Shown one piece after another: positions 1 through 9,654 of a stretch of DNA of 64,000 nucleotides (position 1 is the stretch's first letter; each line of letters begins with the position of its first letter). The stretch is from Rhodoferax potami. GTDB lineage: Bacteria > Pseudomonadota > Gammaproteobacteria > Burkholderiales > Burkholderiaceae_C. The notes under the pieces are model-generated. The model was not told the origin of the DNA. It did not search any database and saw nothing but the letters and a program-made list of their open reading frames with translations. Where the stretch lies: NCBI RefSeq assembly GCF_032193765.1, contig NZ_JAVBIJ010000001.1, positions 2,852,001 through 2,916,000 on the forward strand. Reading direction: 5' to 3'. The position numbers were made by a program, and so were the translations under genes.

Positions 1-88
1 TGGTGGCAGTGATGCCGCCAAACTTCATCACCAGCCCTTGCGCGCTGAGTACGGTGTTGGAATTCATGGGAGTAGAGGTGGCGCTCAT
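1..88 (-). CDS. livG: LivG-type ABC transporter ATPase, N-terminal fragment
   Basis: Only the first 29 codons lie in the window; the gene continues past the left edge. The start is the ATG at 88, which overlaps the livM stop by 4 bases (ATGA). The readable protein begins MSATSTPMNSNTVLSAQG and then LVMKFGGITA, which fits the opening beta strands of LivG ATPases, where the family typically has 'L..kFGGl.A' just before the Walker A loop. The Walker motifs are outside the window. Its position after livM in a K-H-M-G order is the main support. It would energise import of branched-chain amino acids or related amides on the cytoplasmic face of the inner membrane. Confidence 0.8.
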   Translation of the reverse strand, partial: MSATSTPMNSNTVLSAQGLVMKFGGITAT

Positions 89-1092
89 GCAGCACCTTCC
101 TTCTTCTTGGAGGACGATGTGCCGAACCAGGTCCAGGGGCGCACCACACGCTCGCGGCCCACCAGCATGAGCACCACGAGGAAGAGGCCGATCCAGAAGG
201 TCCAGTACTGGGGGGTGATGCTCGATATAGCGTCTTGCAACACCTTGAACACGATGGCACCGATGACGCCGCCATACAACCAGCCCACGCCGCCGATGAC
301 CAGCAGCAACACCAAGTCTGCTGAGCGGTGGAACTCAAACACGTCCAGCGAAGCAAAGCCGGTGGTCTGCGCCAGCAGTGCCCCGGCCATGCCGGCAGCA
401 CCTGCGGCCACGGTGTAAGCCACTGCAATACGGCTGGCCACTGGAATGCCGATGGCCATGGCGCGCAAGCGGTTGTCGTGAATGGCCTTAAGCGTGCTGC
501 CGAAAGGCGAGTTCACAAAGCGGCGTGCGAGCACAAACATGATGAACAGCACCACGATGGAATAGGTGGCCGCCGTACTGCCGTACAGGTCGAACTCGAA
601 GCGGCCGAGCAAAGGGCCCATCATCACGCCCTGCAGGCCGTCGGCACCGCCGGTGAGCCAGTCGAGCTTGTTGGCGAGTTCCATCAGGATCAGGCCCACG
701 CCCATGGTCACCATGAGGCGGGTCAGGTCGGTACCACGCTGCACGGTCACACTGCAAATGGCACCCAGCACCGTGGATACGACCATGGCCACGGCCAGGC
801 CGAACAAGGGGTCGGGGTTGATGTGCTTGGAAAACAAGGCCGCGGTATAGGCGCCCATGCCGAAGAAGGCCGCATGGCCCAGCGACACGATGCCGGTGTA
901 CCCGAGGATGATGTCCAGGGACAGGGCAAACAGGGCAACGATGGCAATCTCGTTGATGATGAGCGCGTGGGTGTTCATGACCCAGGGCAGTGACAGGGCC
1001 ACCGCCCAGAGTAGCAGCTCCCACCAGCGCCAGCGGCCGGCACGCATCAGGATATTGGTGTTGTTCATGGAGGAAAAGTCCGGGGTGTTCAT
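85..1092 (-). CDS. livM: LivM-type branched-chain amino acid ABC transporter permease
   Basis: This is a 335-residue, strongly hydrophobic protein with the LivM signature around residues 60-80 (DIILGYTGIVSLGHAAFFGMGAY). It would be one of the two membrane permeases of a Liv/urea-type ABC importer. The C-terminus carries 'GRERVVRPW' and a short basic tail, as usual for LivM. The gene overlaps livH by 4 bases upstream and livG by 4 bases downstream, so the operon is probably translationally coupled. Substrate could be Leu/Ile/Val, urea, short amides or aromatic acids; the sequence alone does not decide. Confidence 0.93.
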   Translation of the reverse strand: MNTPDFSSMNNTNILMRAGRWRWWELLLWAVALSLPWVMNTHALIINEIAIVALFALSLDIILGYTGIVSLGHAAFFGMGAYTAALFSKHINPDPLFGLAVAMVVSTVLGAICSVTVQRGTDLTRLMVTMGVGLILMELANKLDWLTGGADGLQGVMMGPLLGRFEFDLYGSTAATYSIVVLFIMFVLARRFVNSPFGSTLKAIHDNRLRAMAIGIPVASRIAVAYTVAAGAAGMAGALLAQTTGFASLDVFEFHRSADLVLLLVIGGVGWLYGGVIGAIVFKVLQDAISSITPQYWTFWIGLFLVVLMLVGRERVVRPWTWFGTSSSKKKEGAA

Positions 1093-1964
1093 GCCTTGCC
1101 GCCTTTGCGCACAAAGAGGCCTTGCGGGCGCCAGACCAGGATGATGATCATCAGGCTGTACACAATGAAGGCGCCGAGTTTGGGGATGTAGTACTTGCCT
1201 GCGACGTCAGCAATGCCCAAGAGCAATGCTGCCAAGAGTGGCCCGGTGATGCTGGAGGTACCGCCCACGGCCACCACGATCAAGAAGTAAATCATGAACT
1301 TGAGCGGGAAGGTGGGGTCCATGCCGAGCACGTCGGCGCCCAGCGCACCGCCCAGACCGGCAAGTCCGGAGCCCACTGCAAAGGTAGCCAGAAACACCAC
1401 ATTCACATTGATGCCCAAACCGGCGGCCACCCGCTGGTCGTCCACCGATGCTCGCAGGCGGCTGCCAAAGCGGGTTTTGGTCAGGATGTGCTGCAGGGCA
1501 ATGGTCAGTGCAGCACACACGGCAATGATGAACAGGCGGTAGTGGCCCATGCCCAGCATCCAGGCACCCTCACCGATTTCGGTGCGTCCTTTGAGCCATT
1601 CAGGCAGCTGCATGATCTGCTGGGTGGAGCCCACAAAGTAGTCCACCGCGGCCACCGCCATGAAGGTCAAGCCGATGGAGAACATCACCTGGTCCAGGTG
1701 CGGGCGATTGTACAGCGGGCGATACAGCGTTCTCTCCAGAACGGCGCCCAGCAATGCCGAGGTGACAAACGCAATCGGCAGGCACAGCAAAAAGGGAACA
1801 TCGAGGCGCTGCATCAGCAGCACGGTGACGTAACCGCCCACCATGGCAAAGGCGCCGTGCGCGAGGTTCACGAAGTTCATCAGCCCCATGGTGACGGCGA
1901 GGCCGACCGCGAGGATGAACAACAACATGCCGTAGGCAATGCCGTCGAAAAGTATGGTCAACAT
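1089..1964 (-). CDS. livH: LivH-type branched-chain amino acid ABC transporter permease
   Basis: A 291-residue integral membrane protein with the LivH opening (LTILFDGIAYGMLLFILAVGL) and the conserved 'GLMNFVNLAHGAFAMVGGY' segment at about residues 27-45. It pairs with LivM to form the transmembrane channel. The stop overlaps the livM start (ATGA at 1089-1092). Roughly 140 bases separate it from the upstream binding-protein gene, and that gap holds a hairpin (see 2014-2047). This is the usual arrangement by which the binding protein is made in excess over the permeases. Confidence 0.93.
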   Translation of the reverse strand: MLTILFDGIAYGMLLFILAVGLAVTMGLMNFVNLAHGAFAMVGGYVTVLLMQRLDVPFLLCLPIAFVTSALLGAVLERTLYRPLYNRPHLDQVMFSIGLTFMAVAAVDYFVGSTQQIMQLPEWLKGRTEIGEGAWMLGMGHYRLFIIAVCAALTIALQHILTKTRFGSRLRASVDDQRVAAGLGINVNVVFLATFAVGSGLAGLGGALGADVLGMDPTFPLKFMIYFLIVVAVGGTSSITGPLLAALLLGIADVAGKYYIPKLGAFIVYSLMIIILVWRPQGLFVRKGGKA

Positions 1965-2013
1965 AAAAGTAGTTTCCGGGTCAATCTTGCTGGCGAGCGG
2001 CCGAGTTCGGGCA

Positions 2014-2047
2014 ACAAAAAAGCGAGGGCGTTGCCATCGCTTTTTGT
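2014..2047. terminator. Terminator-like or attenuating hairpin between binding-protein and permease genes
   Basis: An inverted repeat pairs ACAAAAAAGCGA (2014-2025) with TCGCTTTTTGT (2037-2047) around an 11-base loop. On the minus strand the stem is followed by a weak U-rich stretch. It lies between the substrate-binding gene and livH. It probably allows partial read-through, lowering permease expression relative to the binding protein. It could equally be an RNA-processing or stabilising stem. Confidence 0.5.
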
Positions 2048-2101
2048 GCCTGCAGACTGCCGCCCACTGCTTAACGCATGGTCAGCGATCAGGGGAGTCG
2101 G

Positions 2102-3274
2102 TTAACGGGCTTTACCCGGGTCTTTGACGTCTTTGATGACATCAAACTCCACGTTGTAGAGCTGGCCGTCTTTCCTCTCCACTTTGCGCAAATAGATGTT
2201 CTGCACGATATCGCGGGTCTGAGCGTCGATGAAAATCGGGCCGCGTGGGCTCTCGAAAATCTGACCCTTCATGGCAGCCAACAAAGCATCGCCACCGCCC
2301 TGACCCTTGGTGGCCTTGAGCGCCTCATAAATCACGCGCATGCCGTCGTAACCACCCACGGCCATGAAGTTGGGGCGCAGGTTGTTATTGGCCTTTTGGA
2401 ACGCATCAACAAACTTCTTGTTAACGGCAGACGGGTGCGCGGCAGAGTAGTGGTGGGAGGTCACCACGCCCAGAGCGCCGTCGCCCATGTCGTTCAACTG
2501 ATCATCATCCGTGATGTCACCGGTGCCGATGAGCTTGATGCCGGCTTTGTCCATGCCGCGCTCGAGGAACTGCTTCATCACCGCTGCGCCGGCGCCGGAT
2601 GGCACGAAGACAAAGAGCGCATCGGGCTTCAGGTCACGCACCTTTTGAAGGAAGGGCGCGAAATCAGGGTTGCGCATGGGTACGCGCAACGTGTCCACCA
2701 CGGTACCGCCGTTGAATACCAGGCGTTCTTTGAAGAACTTTTCTGCGTCGAGGCCCGGGCCGTAATCAGACACCAGGGTCACGACCTTCTTGATGCCGTT
2801 CTTGGGCGCCCAGTCTGCAATCGAGACCGATGCCTGAGGCAGTGTGAAGCTGGTGCGCACGATGTAGGGCGAGGCCTCGGTGATGCTCGAGGTGGCAGCG
2901 GCCATCACCACCTGGGGGGTTTTGGACTGGGTAGCCAAGGGCGCGGTTGCCAAGGCAGAGGGCGTGATGCCGAAGCCGGCGAGCACGTTTACCTTGTTGT
3001 TTACGATGAGCTCTTGCGCCATGCGCTTGGTCACATCAGGAATGCTGGTGTCGTCCTTGATGATGAGCTGGATTTTTTTGCCCGCAACGGTGTCTCCGTT
3101 TTGGGCCATGTACAACTTGGCCGCTGCTTCAATCTGGCGGCCGGTGGTGGCCTGCTGCCCGGTCATGGGCAGGATCAAGCCGATTTTGAAAACATTGTCT
3201 TGTGCAAAGACAGTGGAACCGGCGATTGCCAACGAGGCCAATGCGGTTGCGCGGAGGAAGTGGCGTTTGTTCAT
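2102..3274 (-). CDS. Periplasmic branched-chain amino acid (LivK-type) binding protein
   Basis: 390 residues. The first 25 form a signal peptide with a basic start, a hydrophobic core and an AXA-like cut (TVFAQ). The mature part starts 'FKIGLILPMTGQQATTG', the standard opening of type I periplasmic binding proteins (Peripla_BP_6). Further family hallmarks are 'DDTSIPDVTKRMAQELI' and 'VGGYDGMRVIYEALK'. An AGGAG ribosome site lies 6-8 bases before the ATG. It captures the ligand and docks on LivH/LivM. The ligand cannot be read from the sequence; many betaproteobacterial paralogues bind aromatic acids or amides instead of Leu/Ile/Val. Confidence 0.92.
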   Translation of the reverse strand: MNKRHFLRATALASLAIAGSTVFAQDNVFKIGLILPMTGQQATTGRQIEAAAKLYMAQNGDTVAGKKIQLIIKDDTSIPDVTKRMAQELIVNNKVNVLAGFGITPSALATAPLATQSKTPQVVMAAATSSITEASPYIVRTSFTLPQASVSIADWAPKNGIKKVVTLVSDYGPGLDAEKFFKERLVFNGGTVVDTLRVPMRNPDFAPFLQKVRDLKPDALFVFVPSGAGAAVMKQFLERGMDKAGIKLIGTGDITDDDQLNDMGDGALGVVTSHHYSAAHPSAVNKKFVDAFQKANNNLRPNFMAVGGYDGMRVIYEALKATKGQGGGDALLAAMKGQIFESPRGPIFIDAQTRDIVQNIYLRKVERKDGQLYNVEFDVIKDVKDPGKAR

Positions 3275-3428
3275 GTGTTGTCTCCTGAACGGTTTTTTGA
3301 ATCACACTGCGTGCGACTATCGCCCTTTACAGCCCCCATTGCAACTGCGGATACGCACTCTTAGTTATTCCATTTTGCAATATCCGGCCCGTTGTTTCGC
3401 TTTTAACAAACCGTTTGTATAAGCCGCC

Positions 3429-4277
3429 TCAGAACGGTTTGACTTCCGCCAGTTGCCGACGGAGATGGGCGTTTTCGGCCTCTAACTGGGTAACGCGCTC
3501 CCGCAAGGCCTCTAGGGTCCACTCGACAGGCGCTTCCCCAGAGGCGGTATCGACAGCCACGGCTGCCGAAGGCTGGTGGGCCGCCATGGCCTCGCGGGCG
3601 ACCCGCTTGGCGTCACGCACCCGCTTGGCGGCTTGTTTCAGCTCGTCTTTTCCCGCGCTGGCCGCTGCGACTTGCTCTTGTTCGGGCAAGCTGGCGACTG
3701 CGGCTGCTGCATTAATGGAGATCACACCAGACTTCACAGCTGCCACCAATTCTGGTGCAGCTTGTTTTTGGATTTTTTCGATCATGACCACTTGGCTGCT
3801 GCTGAGGCGAGCCGCTTTGGCTAGATCTTCACGGCTCTTGAAAGCGCCCTCCTCACCGGCAGCCGCGGAAGGCGTCGTGGAAGCAGCTTCGTCGGTGGCA
3901 TTGGCAGCCTCTTCGGCACCTGCGCCGGGCTTGTCGGCAAGCGCGGCCTGTCGGCGGGCGGCGAGGATTTCCCGCTTACGCAGGGCAAGGACACCGCGCT
4001 GAAAGTCCGAAACGCTGCGGCGTCCGAGGTGCTGGTCAATCATCCACAGGTGCACATCGTCCATGGACTTGAACAGACTGCTCTGCACTGTTTGGTAGGG
4101 CAAGCCGTGTTTTTGGCAGATGCCGTAGCGGTTATGTCCGTCGACCAGCACATCGCCCCACAGGACGAGGGCATCGCGGCACCCCTCTGACAGAATGCTG
4201 CGCTCCAAAGCGGCATGCTCCTCGGGGGTAAGAGGGTCAATATAGGCTTTGAGTTCTTCGTTGACGATGATGTCCAT
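3429..4277 (-). CDS. ParB/partition-like DNA-binding protein
   Basis: 282 residues. Residues 1-60 resemble a ParB N-terminal (ParB/Srx-fold) domain: 'LTPEEHAALERSIL' followed by 'DALVLWGDVLVDGHNRYGICQKHG', with the family's DGHNR motif. The middle is Ala/Glu-rich and probably disordered. A helix-turn-helix-like part follows near residue 148 (REDLAKAARLSSSQVVMIEKI), and the last 30 residues form a coiled coil (LEALRERVTQLEAENAHLRRQL). No parA neighbour is present, so chromosome or plasmid partition is unlikely to be its job here. Such solitary ParB-like proteins are often called plasmid replication/partition-related. Role unknown. Confidence 0.7.
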   Translation of the reverse strand: MDIIVNEELKAYIDPLTPEEHAALERSILSEGCRDALVLWGDVLVDGHNRYGICQKHGLPYQTVQSSLFKSMDDVHLWMIDQHLGRRSVSDFQRGVLALRKREILAARRQAALADKPGAGAEEAANATDEAASTTPSAAAGEEGAFKSREDLAKAARLSSSQVVMIEKIQKQAAPELVAAVKSGVISINAAAAVASLPEQEQVAAASAGKDELKQAAKRVRDAKRVAREAMAAHQPSAAVAVDTASGEAPVEWTLEALRERVTQLEAENAHLRRQLAEVKPF

Positions 4278-4325
4278 ACCGGGTGTGCCTACGCAAAAGG
4301 GCTGGATTGTAGGTGCTGGAGCTCC

Positions 4326-5219
4326 TTAGGCCTTGGCTGCGAAGTGGTCGAGGTATTGCATGAAGGCCGTAGCCAACGGGGAGAGTCGCTTGCCCCGGAG
4401 GTGCACGGTGTACCAGTTGGACTCCACGGGAAACCCCTCCACCCCCAGCACGGTGAGGCCTTGGCCTGCAAGGTCAGGGCCTAGCGCATGCTGTGACACC
4501 ACCGACAAGCCTAGACCGCCGGCAACGGCCTGTTTGAGCGCCTCGTTACTGCCCATTTCAAGACGTAGCCGTGGCACAAAGTGGTGCTTCGCAAAGTGGG
4601 CATCGGTGGTGAGCCGCGTTCCTGAGCCTTTTTCCCGCAGAACAAAGCGCTCTGCGTGGAGGTCTGCCAGCATGACATGCGTTCGTCCTGCCAAGGCATG
4701 GCCTACGGGCGCAATGAGCACCAAGGGGTTGGGCAGGAAGGCATGGATCACCGCATCAATATCAACCGGGGGTTTGGACATGATGTAGAGGTCGTCCACG
4801 TTGTCGCGCAGGCGCTGCACCACGCCATCGCGGTTGAGTACCTCGAGCGAGATCTCAACATCAGGGTGCATACGGCAGAAATCGCCTAACAAGCGTGGAG
4901 TGAAATACTTGGCAGTGCTGACAACGGAGAGGCGTAATCGACCTGCCGTGAGACCCTTCTGGGCAGCGATGGCTTGTTTGAAGCGATCCCACTCGTCCAG
5001 AAGGTTCTTGGCCGTGTTTTCGAGTTCACGGCCAGCGTCGGTGAGCTGCAGCTTTTTGCCCGTGACTTCATAGAGCGGCAAACCCACAATCTCTGCCATC
5101 TCTTTGAGTTGCATAGAAACAGTGGGTTGGGTGACATGCATAGCCCGCGCGGCTTCGGTGATGCTGCAGTGCTCGGCCAGGGCTAGAAAGGTCTTGAGTT
5201 GGCGGAATGTGATGTTCAT
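4326..5219 (-). CDS. LysR-family regulator, CbbR-like
   Basis: 297 residues with an N-terminal winged helix (residues 3-62: TFRQLKTFLALAEHCSITEAARAMHVTQPTVSMQLKEM) and a LysR substrate-binding domain from about residue 90. 'FTPRLLGDFCRMHPDVEISLEVLNRDGVVQRLRDNVDDLYIMS' is typical of the CbbR/CmpR/CcmR branch, which controls carbon fixation and bicarbonate uptake genes. It is divergently transcribed from sbtA with 91 bases between the start codons. That arrangement strongly suggests it controls sbtA and itself. The inducer is unknown. Confidence 0.88.
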   Translation of the reverse strand: MNITFRQLKTFLALAEHCSITEAARAMHVTQPTVSMQLKEMAEIVGLPLYEVTGKKLQLTDAGRELENTAKNLLDEWDRFKQAIAAQKGLTAGRLRLSVVSTAKYFTPRLLGDFCRMHPDVEISLEVLNRDGVVQRLRDNVDDLYIMSKPPVDIDAVIHAFLPNPLVLIAPVGHALAGRTHVMLADLHAERFVLREKGSGTRLTTDAHFAKHHFVPRLRLEMGSNEALKQAVAGGLGLSVVSQHALGPDLAGQGLTVLGVEGFPVESNWYTVHLRGKRLSPLATAFMQYLDHFAAKA

Positions 5220-5310
5220 AGTTTTTGACCTATGCTCATTTCGATTATTTTTGATTTTGCCTTATGCATGCTTGTTCGTACCATCGTAGATCTCTTTCTG
5301 TAGGTGTGCG
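5220..5310. promoter_or_regulatory. Divergent LysR-sbtA control region
   Basis: This 91-base, AT-rich gap separates the start codons of the LysR gene and sbtA. LysR regulators normally bind and repress/activate from exactly such a gap. A run rich in TTT/ATT (about 5236-5262) and the small palindrome ATGCAT near 5264 are visible. I could not assign a clean T-N11-A operator with confidence. Confidence 0.5.
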
Positions 5311-6288
5311 ATGCAAGCTTTACTCGATCCGGCCATTTTGTTTTTTTTGCTAGGTTTGACCGCTGGATTTCTGAAGTCGAATCTTGAGATTCCTCCCCAA
5401 GTGTCCCGCTTCCTTGCGCTCTATTTGCTGATGGCACTCGGCTTGAAGGGTGGGTTTGCACTTTCTCAGTCGGGTTTTGGCAGCGAGGTGGGGTTGGCGC
5501 TGGGGTTGGCCCTGCTCTTGGCGGTGATCATTCCGGCACTGAGCTTCTTGCTAATGCGTAGGCTCATAGCGCCGTTTGATGCGGCTGCCGTAGCTGCCAC
5601 CTACGGCTCAGTCAGTGCGGTGACCTTCATTACCGCGATCCAGTATCTGGAGGGTCGCAACCTTGCTTTTGGTGGCCATATGGCTGCCGCGATGGCGCTG
5701 ATGGAGTCCCCTGCGATCATTTTTGCGATTGCACTGGCAAGCAAGATGCGGAGCAAGCTTGCCGTCCAGCCTGGGCCTCAACAAGTCGCACCTATGGGCT
5801 TCAAAGGGGTACTTCATGAGTCGTTAACGGACGGCGCACAATTTCTGCTTCTGGGCTCAATCGCGATTGGATTGTTGACAGGTCAAGAAGGCAAGCTGGC
5901 CATGGAGCCCTTTACCGGAAATCTATTCAAGGGAATGCTCGCGTTTTTCTTGCTGGACATGGGCGTTAGCGCGGCCAAGAACTTGCCCAAATTGAGGGGG
6001 CAGACGCCGTGGATCTACGTATACGCCCTGAGCGCACCGCTGGTCCATGCCGCGTTGGCGCTAGTGCTGGGGTATGGTTTGGGAATCAAGGCCGGAGATT
6101 TGGCCCTTTTGATGGTGCTGGCGGCGAGTGCGTCTTATATTGCCGTGCCTGCGGTACTTAAACATTCCATGCCAGAAGCAAATTCAGCCTTGTACCTAGG
6201 CATGTCATTGGGGATTACGCTGCCGCTCAACCTCGTGATCGGAATCCCGCTGTACGTTTACGTAGCCTTCCGAGTCGCTGGCGCGTAA
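5311..6288 (+). CDS. sbtA: SbtA-type sodium-dependent bicarbonate transporter
   Basis: 325 residues with about ten hydrophobic segments and the opening 'LLDPAILFFLLGLTAGFLKSNLEIP', characteristic of the SbtA/DUF897 family (PF05982). Later conserved pieces include 'YGSVSAVTFITA', 'LLLGSIAIGLLTG' and 'FFLLDMGVSAAK'. The family moves bicarbonate into the cell with sodium in cyanobacteria and many chemo- or phototrophic proteobacteria. The length is close to the family norm. No SbtB PII-like partner follows. The divergent CbbR-like gene supports a role in inorganic carbon acquisition. Confidence 0.88.
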   Translation: MQALLDPAILFFLLGLTAGFLKSNLEIPPQVSRFLALYLLMALGLKGGFALSQSGFGSEVGLALGLALLLAVIIPALSFLLMRRLIAPFDAAAVAATYGSVSAVTFITAIQYLEGRNLAFGGHMAAAMALMESPAIIFAIALASKMRSKLAVQPGPQQVAPMGFKGVLHESLTDGAQFLLLGSIAIGLLTGQEGKLAMEPFTGNLFKGMLAFFLLDMGVSAAKNLPKLRGQTPWIYVYALSAPLVHAALALVLGYGLGIKAGDLALLMVLAASASYIAVPAVLKHSMPEANSALYLGMSLGITLPLNLVIGIPLYVYVAFRVAGA

Positions 6289-6290
6289 AC

Positions 6291-6797
6291 CTAGCCCCGC
6301 TTCCAATGGCTCTCAGGATAAGGCAGCAGCGCTTTTGCAGCTTCAATGCGTTCGCCCATAGGGAGCGACGTATCGTTCATGGCAGCCCACAGGAATTCGG
6401 CAGGTCCTAGCCTTTCTGTAAGTGGGCCTACTCCGTTTCGGCGGTCTGACCCGTCAGAACGCTCTGCCATATAGGGTGCCGCATCTTTTCGACTTAAGGA
6501 GTTCGTAGCGTCCAGCTGCTCAAGCACGAAGTCCATCTGCGCCCGAGTCATGGGCGACAGCCGGGAAAGAATTTCGGCTTGTTGGTCGCGTACCGGGGGG
6601 ACATCGACCCAAGGCTCATCGCCAAAAACAGCGGCTAGGTCCCGTGTAACAAAGGCGGACCAATGGTCTGTTCCAGGCGTACAGGCCGGCACCGCGGTAA
6701 ACAGGCTATCGGCATGCTCGCTCAGAGGCTTAGAACTCGGATACCAAGAGACCCGGTCTTGGGGCAGTTCGTCCAGAAATCGTTCACGCAACGCCAT
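6291..6797 (-). CDS. Hypothetical protein with terminase-small-subunit-like C-terminus
   Basis: 168 residues, convergent with sbtA with only two bases between the stop codons. I do not recognise the N-terminal two thirds. The C-terminus 'AAMNDTSLPMGERIEAAKALLPYPE' resembles the segment seen in some phage terminase small subunits and phage-encoded hypotheticals. The reading frame stays open upstream of the ATG at 6797 right up to the IS21 edge at 6844 (codons spelling SLSQPASSSTCERFL). The real gene may therefore have been longer and its 5' end removed or displaced by the insertion. Confidence 0.5.
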   Translation of the reverse strand: MALRERFLDELPQDRVSWYPSSKPLSEHADSLFTAVPACTPGTDHWSAFVTRDLAAVFGDEPWVDVPPVRDQQAEILSRLSPMTRAQMDFVLEQLDATNSLSRKDAAPYMAERSDGSDRRNGVGPLTERLGPAEFLWAAMNDTSLPMGERIEAAKALLPYPESHWKRG

Positions 6798-6843
6798 CAG
6801 AAAGCGTTCGCACGTACTACTTGAAGCAGGTTGGGATAACGAA

Positions 6844-6856
6844 TGTCACGCGCAGT
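6844..6856 (+). repeat. IS21 left terminal inverted repeat
   Basis: TGTCACGCGCAGT; matches the inverted right end at 11 of 13 positions. A second transposase-site-like copy (CGCAAACGCGG followed by ATTGATACACC) lies within the next 50 bases, as in other IS21 elements. Confidence 0.75.
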
Positions 6857-6928
6857 ATGAAAATGACACGCAAACGCGGTGAGGAATTGATACACCTCGA
6901 CTAACGTGCCAAGCCATCCGAACCATGG

Positions 6929-8838
<1,910 letters not shown>

Positions 8839-8845
8839 GGGCGCC

Positions 8846-8875
8846 AAGCAGTCAGTGGCGAGCCACTGACTGCTT
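8846..8875. terminator. Perfect 14-bp hairpin after istB
   Basis: AAGCAGTCAGTGGC (8846-8859) is followed by GA and then its exact complement GCCACTGACTGCTT (8862-8875). It lies 8 bases after the istB stop. There is no U-tract, so it is either a weak terminator, an mRNA-protecting stem or a barrier to transcription entering or leaving the element. Confidence 0.55.
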
Positions 8876-8923
8876 GAAAGACAAGCAAAGACAAAACAGA
8901 CAATCGCCCCACACAACGGTGTA

Positions 8924-9133
8924 TCAAATCCACGCCGCGTTTGCGTTCGACAGCTGTATCAAATCGAAACTGCGTTTGACAGTAAAGAACCAACCCAGTC
9001 CAAAGATAGTGCCCCCGACTCCAAGCGCCCCGATAACTGCACCTGTAAGCAGGAACGTCCGATCAGTTAGCTCCCCGCCAACAAACCCGCCAATGATTGC
9101 GGAAACAATGACGACGATAACAAACGCTTTCAT
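8924..9133 (-). pseudogene. Small membrane protein, 3' end replaced by IS21 sequence
   Basis: The frame starts at the ATG 9133 (GGGGAG ribosome site, ATGA overlap with the nuclease gene). It encodes MKAFVIVVIVSAIIGGFVGG and a second hydrophobic segment, two membrane helices in about 50 residues. At 8981 it runs into the IS21 right end, and the last 17 codons (KRSFDLIQLSN...) are element sequence. The native C-terminus is therefore missing. If the IS is removed with no duplicated bases, this frame joins in phase with the open frame left of the element (6843 downward). Confidence 0.6.
8969..8981 (-). repeat. IS21 right terminal inverted repeat
   Basis: ACTGCGTTTGACA, the inverted partner of 6844-6856. 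Directly inside it are two direct copies of a unit starting TGTATCAAATC and ending in GACA (about 8922-8953 and 8955-8981). These are probably tandem transposase binding sites. Confidence 0.75.
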
Positions 9134-9651
9134 TTTTCTCCCCTTGCTCGATCTGGATGCCGGAACTCCCAGGGTGGTATTGGATTTGGCTCGCGCCACA
9201 ATCCTGTTTTACTTTGACGGGCAAGCTGCTCGGCCTCTTCATATGCCACCCTCAAACTTGCCGGTTGATCCTTGGCGTACTGCTTGTAATGCCACGCCAG
9301 TCCTGCACGAATCTGCTCCAAGCACACATCGGTTCCATTGACCAACACTCGACCAAGAACTCGACCGTATCGGTCTCTCTTTTCCCATTCAACAGTTACT
9401 TTTTTTTCGTAAACATGGTCGGACAAATTCTTCTTTGAGACTGATCCAAACGGCTGCGCCTTCTCCGGAGCGTCAATGCCAGTTAGTCGAACCTTCACAC
9501 TATCGTGCTCTCCAACCAAAACGGTGATAGTGTCTCCATCAGATACGCCAACCACGCGCCCCTCTAGCTCTGCTGCTGCAGCAGGCACAGAAATCCCGAA
9601 AAGTGCGATTGCACACAGAAGAGTTCGAATTGACTGGCTACCCATCCTCAA
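9130..9651 (-). CDS. Secreted thermonuclease (SNase-like) protein
   Basis: 173 residues. A signal peptide (RTLLCAIALFGISVPAAAAE, cut near residue 27) is followed by a staphylococcal-nuclease fold: 'GRVVGVSDGDTITVLV', 'VRLTGIDAPEKAQPFG', 'KRDRYGRVLGRVLVNG' and 'VCLEQIRAGLAWHYKQYA'. The catalytic Arg, Asp and Glu positions of the family (R of VRLTGID, D of GDT, E of APE, R of DRYGR) are present. It would degrade nucleic acid in the periplasm or outside. It lies at the distal end of the Hsp70-type operon, 3 bases after the gene before it. Whether it belongs to that system or is a passenger is not clear. Confidence 0.88.
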   Translation of the reverse strand: MRMGSQSIRTLLCAIALFGISVPAAAAELEGRVVGVSDGDTITVLVGEHDSVKVRLTGIDAPEKAQPFGSVSKKNLSDHVYEKKVTVEWEKRDRYGRVLGRVLVNGTDVCLEQIRAGLAWHYKQYAKDQPASLRVAYEEAEQLARQSKTGLWREPNPIPPWEFRHPDRARGEK

Positions 9652-9654
9652 GGT

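Noticed and set aside
990..2105. Long plus-strand frame (371 codons) opposite livH and livM
   Set aside because: Gln/His-rich shadow of GC-rich membrane-protein genes; no ribosome site and no recognisable domain.
2078..3364. Long plus-strand frame (428 codons) opposite the binding-protein gene
   Set aside because: His/Gly/Val-rich with no domain; the minus strand encodes a clear signal-peptide binding protein across the same bases.
6838..6843. Target-site duplication of the IS21 element (AACGAA against AAAGAA at 8984-8989)
   Set aside because: The similar hexamers are not exact and the right one is two bases away from the element tip.
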